DNA of 7,133 bases from an uncultured Parabacteroides sp. (GTDB lineage: Bacteria; Bacteroidota; Bacteroidia; Bacteroidales; Tannerellaceae). This document shows, piece after piece, positions 1 to 5,556 of this stretch. The notes beneath the pieces are model-generated. The model did no database searches. It saw nothing but the letters and a program-made list of their open reading frames with translations, and was not told the origin of the DNA. The position numbers were made by a program, and so were the translations under genes. How positions within the stretch are numbered: position 1 is the first letter of the stretch; every line of letters starts with the position of its first letter. The stretch is taken from positions 1-7,133 of the forward strand of contig CAMTPG010000133.1 in assembly GCA_947074335.1 (NCBI GenBank), in the 5' to 3' direction.

Positions 1-20
1 AAAAAAAATAAATTTATGTT

Positions 21-51
21 TTTATAATTTGTATAAATTTATATATATTTG
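21..51 (+). promoter_or_regulatory. Candidate Bacteroidetes-type promoter of the membrane regulator
   Basis: TATATTTG at 44-51 is a perfect match to the Bacteroidetes -7 consensus TAnnTTTG. TTTA at 21-24, 19 bp upstream, is one mismatch from the -33 consensus TTTG. This would give a leader of roughly 40 nt before the ATG at 98. The region is very AT-rich, so a chance match is possible. Confidence 0.45.
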
Positions 52-97
52 AATTTAATTGAATATATGATTTTTCAGATTAAGTTTTTTGCTTGTT

Positions 98-1318
98 ATG
101 ATTATAGATCCACTGCTTTATAAATATTTAATGCTTGCGTCGGGCATTTGTATTACTATTTTAGGCGCTCTACTGGCTTGTATTTATATACCTGATATAA
201 AGCAATTAAAAAAATTACGCATGGCCAGGAAATGTCTTGTTCCCTCTTTCTTTATTCTAAGCCTGCTTAGTTTTGTCAGCTATTATTTTGGTTACGATCC
301 TTATGTAGAAAATACCGGAACTCTGATTACCGGATCATTTCAGGCTTTATTGTTTACTATGACGATGATTATTTTTATTCGCCCCAACGATGTCCATAAA
401 AAATCTGTTGTCGGACAATTTTACATAATCGCTTTAGCGGGTATTTTAATCTATCTGTCCAAATTCCTGCATCATGACTGGTTTATGATTTGTTTTCATA
501 TTGCCGAAGGATTATATCTGATGCAATTAGTTTTTTATACCCGTTTATTTCATCGTGCTTATCAAACCACCCGAAGTGAGTTAAACGACTATTACGATGA
601 AGAGGAAGAAAGCCGGATTTACTGGGTTAAAATAGGATATTATGGTGCATTAACCATTGGTATAATGGTTTTATTTGTACCTTATCTGGGCCCATGGTTC
701 TTTTCTTTTTTCGTGATTTTTTATATGGTTTATTATTGTCTGGTGGCTCTCCGGATAAACTATTACCAGAATAAAATGGCATTTATGTTCCCGGTTTTTT
801 CGAATAATACGGTTGAAACCGGAGAAATGAAAGAATTAAATCTTGCTTTCAAAACGGTTCAAAAAAATCAATCCGTCACTGACAAAGATGCTGAATATTG
901 CGAACAGACCGAGCAGCTAAAAACAGCATTCCGGCAATGGACAGAGAATAAAATGTATTTATTAAAAGATGTACCCAAAGAGGATATAATAAAACAATTA
1001 AATACAGATATTTACGCATTACGCCGCTATATGAAAAATGAAAAAGGGCCGGGTTTTAGTCAGTGGCGAAATCCCTTACGCATACGCGAAGCCTGTCTGC
1101 TTTTTATGATTCAGTCTGATCTTACTGCCGAACAGATCTGTAAGGCAACGGGATTTAATAACAGTAGTAATTTCCATAAACTATTTCAGGAAAAAATCGG
1201 GAAAACAACCCGCGAATTCCGAAAATTAACAAAAGCAGAACAGCCGTTGCTTTACGATCAGATTGAAGTTAAAAAAAGGCAGATGTTTGAAACATCTGCC
1301 TTTCTGCCTGACTTCTAA
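98..1318 (+). CDS. Membrane-anchored AraC-family transcriptional regulator with about 7 transmembrane helices
   Basis: This 406-residue protein probably senses a signal in or at the inner membrane and binds DNA directly through its C-terminus. Visible hydrophobic helices are at about residues 11-31, 47-65, 77-94, 105-123, 128-151, 176-196 and 200-220. A polar acidic loop (about 160-175, with DDYYDEEEE-like character) lies between helices 5 and 6. A soluble linker (about 225-290) follows. The AraC-type double helix-turn-helix spans about 290-378: the first helix-turn-helix is near KEDIIKQLNTDIYALRRYM, the connecting segment contains WRNPLRIREA, and the second contains LTAEQICKATGFNNSSNFHKLF, with the family's usual GF-x-N/S-xx-F spacing. 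I prefer the ATG at 98 to the in-frame TTG at 89 because the TTG adds only three residues. The gene ends by overlapping the convergent fucO gene by 4 bp. The target genes and the signal are unknown; regulation of a neighbour is only a guess. The domain assignment is firm, the function is not. Confidence 0.85.
   Translation: MIIDPLLYKYLMLASGICITILGALLACIYIPDIKQLKKLRMARKCLVPSFFILSLLSFVSYYFGYDPYVENTGTLITGSFQALLFTMTMIIFIRPNDVHKKSVVGQFYIIALAGILIYLSKFLHHDWFMICFHIAEGLYLMQLVFYTRLFHRAYQTTRSELNDYYDEEEESRIYWVKIGYYGALTIGIMVLFVPYLGPWFFSFFVIFYMVYYCLVALRINYYQNKMAFMFPVFSNNTVETGEMKELNLAFKTVQKNQSVTDKDAEYCEQTEQLKTAFRQWTENKMYLLKDVPKEDIIKQLNTDIYALRRYMKNEKGPGFSQWRNPLRIREACLLFMIQSDLTAEQICKATGFNNSSNFHKLFQEKIGKTTREFRKLTKAEQPLLYDQIEVKKRQMFETSAFLPDF
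1275..1303 (-). terminator. Intrinsic terminator for fucO, embedded in the 3' coding end of the regulator
   Basis: The left arm AAAGGCAGATGTTT (1275-1288) and right arm AAACATCTGCCTTT (1290-1303) are perfect reverse complements around a single central base; the real loop will be a few bases larger. Read on the minus strand, the stem runs straight into a T-rich tract (seven Ts, the first three of which are also the base of the stem arm). This is the classical layout, and it begins about 12 bp after the fucO stop. On the plus strand the stem is followed only by TTTCTG, so termination in that direction should be weaker. The same bases encode the last residues of the regulator (around QMFETSAFL). 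Confidence 0.85.
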
Positions 1319-2469
1319 AAAGCTTCCCGATAAATTTGTTCAATATCTGCAACTGATGTGGGACGCGGATTACCGCCTGTGCAGACATCATTAAATGCGG
1401 CTTCGGCAAGCGCAGGAATATCTTCGGCTTTGACTCCGATTTCTGATAATTTTTGTGGAATGCCTATGCTTAAAGAAAGATCTTTTACAGCCTGTATGGC
1501 TGCATCTATACCAACTTCTGTACTTTTTCCGGCCACATCGGCACCAAGAGCCCGGGCTATTTCTTTATATTTAGGAGCAGCTTCCGATTTACTGTTGTAA
1601 ACCATCACATAAGGCAACAACAGAGCATTTGCCACACCATGCGGTGTATCATAAAATGCACCCAGCGGATGCGCCATGGAATGCACGATTCCCAGACCCA
1701 CATTCGAAAATCCCATGCCGGCAATATATTGAGCTAAAGCCATGCCTTCGCGGGCCTCTTTATTTTGTCCGTTATCCACCGCATTTTTCAAATGTTGATG
1801 AATCAGCTCAATGGCTTTTACTTCGAACATATCACTCATCGTCCATGCACCCGGCGTGATATAACTTTCTATGGCATGCGTCAAAGCATCCATACCGGTT
1901 GCTGCGGTTAAACCTTTGGGCATTGAGTACATCAGTTCGGGATCGATTATGGCAACAATCGGGATATCATTCGGATCCACACAGACCATTTTTTTACGCG
2001 CCTGTTCATCAATAATTACATAATTGATGGTTACTTCAGCGCCGGTACCGGCTGTTGTGGGCAAAGCAAAAGTGGGAACGGCTTTATTCTTGGTATCGGC
2101 CACACCTTCCAGCGAACGTACATCCGAAAATCCGGGATTATTCACCACAATTCCGATTCCTTTGGCTGTATCAATGGCAGATCCGCCTCCGAGTGCCACA
2201 ATAAAATCTGCACCCGAAGTCTGATAGGCTTTTACGCCATCCTGTACATTCGTAATTGTGGGATTCGCTTTAAAATCGCTGAAAATCTGATAAGGAATCT
2301 GATGCGCTTCGAATACATCCGTGATAAGTTTTGCCAGACCAAATTGAATCAGATCTTTATCTGTTACCAAAAAGGCCTTTTTAAAACCACGCCGAATGCA
2401 TTCATCGGCAATTACCGAACGACAACCTGCACCAAAATAGGAGGTTTCGTTTAATATGATTCGATTCAT
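1315..2469 (-). CDS. fucO: Lactaldehyde reductase / 1,2-propanediol oxidoreductase (iron-containing alcohol dehydrogenase)
   Basis: This cytoplasmic NAD-dependent, iron-dependent enzyme (group III alcohol dehydrogenase) reduces L-lactaldehyde, from fucose or rhamnose breakdown, to 1,2-propanediol; the reaction is reversible. The 384-residue length matches E. coli FucO, as remembered. Characteristic stretches also match: the start RIILNET, GGGSAID (94-100) in the dinucleotide-binding half, PTTAGTGAEVTINYVI (137-152), the MDALTHAIE region (193-201), GMGFSNVGLGIVHSMAHPLGAFY (251-273, in parts) and DVCTGGNPR (361-369). The four iron ligands are present as D194, H198, H263 and H277, the last two at the same numbers as in E. 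coli. No fucose or rhamnose genes are in view, so it stands alone with its own promoter and terminator. Specificity for another short aldehyde or diol is possible. The family is certain and the FucO subfamily very likely. Confidence 0.93.
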   Translation of the reverse strand: MNRIILNETSYFGAGCRSVIADECIRRGFKKAFLVTDKDLIQFGLAKLITDVFEAHQIPYQIFSDFKANPTITNVQDGVKAYQTSGADFIVALGGGSAIDTAKGIGIVVNNPGFSDVRSLEGVADTKNKAVPTFALPTTAGTGAEVTINYVIIDEQARKKMVCVDPNDIPIVAIIDPELMYSMPKGLTAATGMDALTHAIESYITPGAWTMSDMFEVKAIELIHQHLKNAVDNGQNKEAREGMALAQYIAGMGFSNVGLGIVHSMAHPLGAFYDTPHGVANALLLPYVMVYNSKSEAAPKYKEIARALGADVAGKSTEVGIDAAIQAVKDLSLSIGIPQKLSEIGVKAEDIPALAEAAFNDVCTGGNPRPTSVADIEQIYREAF

Positions 2470-2498
2470 AATTATAGATAGTTAAGCATTAAACGCGA

Positions 2499-2527
2499 CA
2501 AATATAAACATTCAACTCATTATCAAT
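2499..2527 (-). promoter_or_regulatory. Candidate promoter of fucO
   Basis: On the minus strand TATATTTG (plus-strand positions 2499-2506) matches the Bacteroidetes -7 consensus perfectly. ATTG (2524-2527), 17 bp upstream, is a near match to the -33 TTTG, with slightly short spacing. Transcription would begin near 2492, giving a leader of about 20-25 nt before the ATG at 2469. Confidence 0.5.
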
Positions 2528-2696
2528 GTGTCATTTCTGATTATTATTATTTCAAAATTGACATTTTTATTTCAATTGATTTTATCTGAAACCTGAAAAT
2601 TCTTGTTTTTTTTTGTCTGTTCAATAAAATTATAAGGCAACAAATCTAAAAAAAAAGATGTTATAAATATATTATTCACCGCTTATAATCAGCCAT

Positions 2697-4235
2697 ATGA
2701 GACATTTTTTAATATTCTTATGCATAGGCATATCCATAACATCAATGAAAGCACAAGAAATTTATTCGTTGGAATTTAATCCCGAAAAGTATACTACTGA
2801 AACATTTACTTTCGAAGATAAAACCTATACGGTCCGGGCTTTCGAACATATAATATATGTGGCAAATCCCATTGATACCACGTATCAGCAAATGAATATT
2901 TATATTCCGGAAGATTATTTTAAGGGAGAGCAGATCCGTGGGTTCACACGCGAAACAGCACCTATATTTTTCCCGAACGGTGTGGGCGGATATATGCCGT
3001 CGGCACCGATGAGTCTGAATAATCAGGGACGGCGTAATATTTTTGGTCAGCCACGCAACGGCGCCCAAATGCCACAACCGCCACAGCAACCGCCCGGTGC
3101 GAATATGAAACAGGGTTCAGCCATTCATTATGCACTGGCAAAAGGTTACATTGTAGCTTCAGCCGGTGCCCGTGGCCGGAGTTTGCAAAACAGCGAAGGA
3201 TTATATACCGGAAAAGCACCGGCAGGCATTGTCGATTTAAAAGCTGCAGTCTGCTATCTGCGTTATAATGCAGACAGGATTCCGGGCGATAAAGATAAAA
3301 TCATTTCAAACGGAACCAGTGCCGGCGGAGCGATGTCTACTTTATTGGGAGCTACCGGAAATGATCCCGACTATAAACCTTATCTGCAGGAAATTGGCGC
3401 GGCCGATATGCCGGATGATATTTATGCCGTATCTGCTTATTGTCCGATCACCAATTTAAATCATGCTGATTGCGCTTACGAATGGCAATTTAACGGCATT
3501 GATACTTATCAGTCGCGTATGTTTGATATGATCGAAGGCATACAATCATCAGGGCCGACTACCCGGGAACTCACACCATTACAAATTAAAACATCGAACC
3601 AGCTCAAAGCGCTCTTTCCGGCTTATCTAAACAGTCTCGAATTGAAAGACGATCAGGGTTCACTGCTTACGGTAAACGAATCCGGCGAAGGCAATTTCAA
3701 AGAATTTGTAATCGGTTATGTATTATCGGCCGCACAAAAAGCCCTGAATAACGGTAGCGATTTAACAAATATCCCATGGCTTACCGTAGAAAATAAGAAA
3801 GCCGTAAAACTGGATTTTGAACCCTATGTTCGCCAAATGCAGCGCATGAAAACACCTCCGGCTTTTGATGCCTTCGATATGGATGCTCCCGAAAATCATT
3901 TGTTCGGAACAGCCACACTTCCTGCACAACATTTTACGGCTTATTCGTATGATCATTCTCCCGACAAAAGTACACTGGCTAAAACAGAAATCATTAATAT
4001 GATGAATCCCATGTATTATATCGGGAAGAAATCAAGTAAAACATCCCGATTCTGGCATATCCGTTACGGCACGATTGATAACAATACCAGTCTTGCCATT
4101 GAGGTGATATTAGCCACATGGCTGAAGAATAAAGGTTTTGAAGTTGATTTTGAGCTGGCTTGGGACAGACCGCATATGGGCGATTACGATCTGGATGAAT
4201 TGTTCGAATGGATGGATAAAGCTGTTAAAAGGTAA
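2697..4235 (+). CDS. Secreted subtype B tannase-like alpha/beta hydrolase
   Basis: This is probably an exported serine esterase that hydrolyses galloyl or related aromatic esters. Residues 1-19 form a signal peptide (basic start, hydrophobic FLIFLCIGISI, cleavage likely between A19 and Q20), so it should act in the periplasm or outside the cell. The mature part resembles Lactobacillus plantarum tannase (recalled from memory) along its whole length: PNGVGGYMP (93-101), AGARGRSL (156-163), GIVDLKAAVCYLRYN (177-191), NGTSAGGA (205-212), SAYCPITNLNHAD (246-258), YEWQFNGI (261-268) and the PENHLFG region (398-404). The catalytic triad can be assigned as S208, D461 and H493; the D-to-H spacing of 32 residues equals that of the Lactobacillus enzyme. 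At 512 residues it exceeds the bacterial enzyme (about 470) through the signal peptide and a Pro/Gln-rich insertion near 115-138. The galloyl contact corresponding to D421 is N463 here, so the substrate may differ. No transporter or gallate decarboxylase gene is in view. Family confidence is high, substrate moderate. Confidence 0.85.
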   Translation: MRHFLIFLCIGISITSMKAQEIYSLEFNPEKYTTETFTFEDKTYTVRAFEHIIYVANPIDTTYQQMNIYIPEDYFKGEQIRGFTRETAPIFFPNGVGGYMPSAPMSLNNQGRRNIFGQPRNGAQMPQPPQQPPGANMKQGSAIHYALAKGYIVASAGARGRSLQNSEGLYTGKAPAGIVDLKAAVCYLRYNADRIPGDKDKIISNGTSAGGAMSTLLGATGNDPDYKPYLQEIGAADMPDDIYAVSAYCPITNLNHADCAYEWQFNGIDTYQSRMFDMIEGIQSSGPTTRELTPLQIKTSNQLKALFPAYLNSLELKDDQGSLLTVNESGEGNFKEFVIGYVLSAAQKALNNGSDLTNIPWLTVENKKAVKLDFEPYVRQMQRMKTPPAFDAFDMDAPENHLFGTATLPAQHFTAYSYDHSPDKSTLAKTEIINMMNPMYYIGKKSSKTSRFWHIRYGTIDNNTSLAIEVILATWLKNKGFEVDFELAWDRPHMGDYDLDELFEWMDKAVKR

Positions 4236-4243
4236 ATCTATAA

Positions 4244-4279
4244 AACCCGGATAAACTGTTGTTTCAGTTCATCCGGGTT
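4244..4279. terminator. Strong hairpin after the tannase-like gene, possibly bidirectional
   Basis: AACCCGGAT (4244-4252) pairs with ATCCGGGTT (4271-4279). After one mismatch the stem continues with AACTG (4254-4258) against CAGTT (4265-4269), leaving a TTGTTT loop. The hairpin starts 9 bp after the tannase-like stop codon. On the plus strand no T-tract follows. On the minus strand four Ts follow, so it could also catch transcripts running out of cysK, whose stop is about 165 bp away. No better cysK terminator is visible. Confidence 0.65.
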
Positions 4280-4362
4280 ACCCATAATAAGGATTAGTTT
4301 CACTAAAATGATTTTAATAGATACACAAAAACTAATTACTTGAATAAATGATTCTGTCTAAA

Positions 4363-4399
4363 ATTGATTCATAACTTAAATCTATTGATTCACAGCTTA
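4363..4399. repeat. Short imperfect direct repeat, 21-bp period
   Basis: ATTGATTCATAACTTA (4363-4378) and ATTGATTCACAGCTTA (4384-4399) match at 14 of 16 positions with a 21-bp period. A further TGATTC core lies at 4349-4354. The repeats are in the convergent gap between the tannase-like gene and cysK. They carry no known signature and could be a chance product of AT-rich sequence. Confidence 0.4.
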
Positions 4400-4444
4400 C
4401 ATAAAAAACAATAACTTATTTATTCCCGCCAATTCATTAGCCGT

Positions 4445-5392
4445 TTATAAAGGATATTCCTCGAAAGCATAAAGAACGGTCGATAAATAACGTTCGCCTG
4501 TATCCGGCAATAAAGCCACAATTATTTTTCCTGCATTTTCAGGTTTCTTTGCCAGTTGAAGCGCAGCATAAACGGCGGCTCCCGATGAGATACCGACAAG
4601 CAATCCCTCTTCCTGAGCCAGTTCGCGCGAAGTGCGTATGGCATCATCACCCGAAACGGTTATGATTTCATCGACTACCTCCGATTCAAATATTTTGGGC
4701 ACAAAACCGGCGCCGATACCCTGAATCTTATGTGGTCCGGGTTTTCCTCCGCTTAACACCGGAGAATCTTCAGGTTCAACGGCGACGATTTTAATGTTTG
4801 GATTATGTGCTTTTAGTCCTTTGCCCACGCCGGTAACAGTGCCGCCGGTTCCTACGCCCGCCACAAAAATATCTACTTTACCTTCGGTATCATTCCAGAT
4901 TTCCTGAGCTGTCGTAGACTCGTGTCTGGCCGGATTAGCCGGATTTTCAAATTGCTGCAAAATCACGGAGCCGGGAGTTTGTTCCCGCAAAAGTTCAGCT
5001 TCAGAAATGGCACCTTTCATGCCTAAAATGCCAGGCGTCAGCAACAGTTCAGCACCTAAGGCCTTAAGCAAATTGCGCCGTTCAATACTCATGGTTTCGG
5101 GCATGGTTAATACCAGTTTATAACCTTTCGAAGCGGCCACAAAAGCCAGCCCCACGCCGGTGTTGCCACTGGTCGGCTCAATAATTGTTGCGCCCGGTTT
5201 TAATAATCCCTTTGCTTCTGCATCTTCGATCATGGCCAATGCCACACGGTCTTTTACACTGCCCGCCGGATTGAAATATTCAAGTTTACCGATGAGATGT
5301 GCTTTCAAATGATGTTTCGCATTGAAGTTAGAAAATTCGAGTAAAGGAGTATTTCCTACCAGATCCGTTAATTTTTTTGCGATTCGTGCCAT
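4445..5392 (-). CDS. cysK: Cysteine synthase A (O-acetylserine sulfhydrylase)
   Basis: This cytoplasmic PLP enzyme makes L-cysteine from O-acetyl-L-serine and sulfide, the last step of cysteine biosynthesis. The 315-residue protein is full length for the family and carries its full motif set: LVGNTPLLE (11-19), NPAGSVKDR (41-49) with K47 as the PLP Schiff-base lysine, PTSGNTG (73-79) binding the substrate carboxylate, TMPETMSIERR (96-106), the phosphate-binding GTGGT (181-185), KIQGIGAGFVP (222-232), GISSGAA (267-273) with the serine near the PLP ring nitrogen, and PDTGERYLST (296-305). QGIGAGF and the MSIERR form favour CysK over CysM. No serine acetyltransferase (cysE) or sulfate-assimilation gene is adjacent. 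It appears monocistronic and is divergent from the agmatine deiminase gene, with 164 bp between the two starts. Confidence 0.95.
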   Translation of the reverse strand: MARIAKKLTDLVGNTPLLEFSNFNAKHHLKAHLIGKLEYFNPAGSVKDRVALAMIEDAEAKGLLKPGATIIEPTSGNTGVGLAFVAASKGYKLVLTMPETMSIERRNLLKALGAELLLTPGILGMKGAISEAELLREQTPGSVILQQFENPANPARHESTTAQEIWNDTEGKVDIFVAGVGTGGTVTGVGKGLKAHNPNIKIVAVEPEDSPVLSGGKPGPHKIQGIGAGFVPKIFESEVVDEIITVSGDDAIRTSRELAQEEGLLVGISSGAAVYAALQLAKKPENAGKIIVALLPDTGERYLSTVLYAFEEYPL

Positions 5393-5431
5393 AACTTTAT
5401 TCCATTAAATTGTTATCATTCAAGATCGATA

Positions 5432-5463
5432 CAAAGATAAGCGATTTCGAACCCAATTGTAAA
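5432..5463 (-). promoter_or_regulatory. Candidate promoter of cysK
   Basis: On the minus strand TATCTTTG (plus-strand positions 5432-5439) is a perfect TAnnTTTG -7 element. TTTA (5460-5463), 20 bp upstream, is one mismatch from the -33 TTTG. The leader to the ATG at 5392 would be about 30-35 nt. The -33 element touches the left arm of an inverted repeat at 5463-5480, which could therefore control it. Confidence 0.55.
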
Positions 5464-5480
5464 TACCCTCAACAGGGTAT
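5463..5480. promoter_or_regulatory. 18-bp inverted repeat upstream of cysK, possible operator
   Basis: ATACCCT (5463-5469) and AGGGTAT (5474-5480) are perfect inverted arms around CAAC. The repeat sits just upstream of the cysK -7 element, at its -33 region, and about 35 bp upstream of the aguA -7 element. The size and short spacer fit a site for a dimeric regulator, but I do not recognise the motif as that of any named protein. Confidence 0.4.
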
Positions 5481-5487
5481 ATTTATA

Positions 5488-5501
5488 TTTTCGATCGAAA
5501 A
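5488..5501. promoter_or_regulatory. 14-bp perfect palindrome at the -33 region of aguA, possible operator
   Basis: TTTTCGATCGAAAA reads the same on both strands. It ends 14 bp before the aguA -7 element and so covers the place where the -33 contact (19-21 bp upstream) should be, while no TTTG is present there. This layout fits an operator for a repressor or for an activator that compensates for the missing -33 box. The binding protein is unknown. Confidence 0.4.
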
Positions 5502-5515
5502 CGAGAGGAATTGAT

Positions 5516-5523
5516 TATCTTTG
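5516..5523 (+). promoter_or_regulatory. Candidate -7 promoter element of the agmatine-to-putrescine operon
   Basis: TATCTTTG is a perfect match to the Bacteroidetes -7 consensus and is identical to the cysK -7 element on the other strand. It lies 33 bp before the ATG at 5557, giving a leader of roughly 27 nt. No good -33 TTTG is found at the usual distance; that position lies inside the palindrome at 5488-5501. Confidence 0.5.
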
Positions 5524-5556
5524 TAAACAGATTATCTGAGTATAATATAACAAAAC

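Noticed and set aside
89..97. TTG start codon three residues upstream of the regulator ATG
   Set aside because: It adds only M-L-V before an ATG and has no ribosome-binding sequence favouring it; ATG at 98 is the simpler start.
1358..2224. Three plus-strand open frames (63-80 codons) inside the fucO gene
   Set aside because: They lie antisense to a clearly conserved enzyme, show no recognisable protein features and have no promoter; they are shadows.
2605..2614. Long T-run in the fucO / tannase intergenic region as a terminator
   Set aside because: No stem precedes it on either strand, and the genes on both sides point away from it.
2684..2689. TATAAT hexamer just before the tannase-like gene
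   Set aside because: It is only 7 bp from the ATG, the region is AT-rich, and Bacteroidota primary sigma factors use TAnnTTTG instead; I could not identify a convincing promoter for this gene.
2697..2756. Lipoprotein signal for the tannase-like enzyme (Cys at residue 9)
   Set aside because: The cysteine is within the hydrophobic core, and the residues before it (IFL) do not form a lipobox; a type I signal peptide ending at A19 fits better.
2742..3956. Minus-strand and alternate-frame open frames inside the tannase-like gene
   Set aside because: They overlap a gene with a complete catalytic triad, and their translations are rich in Cys, Arg and His as expected from antisense reading.
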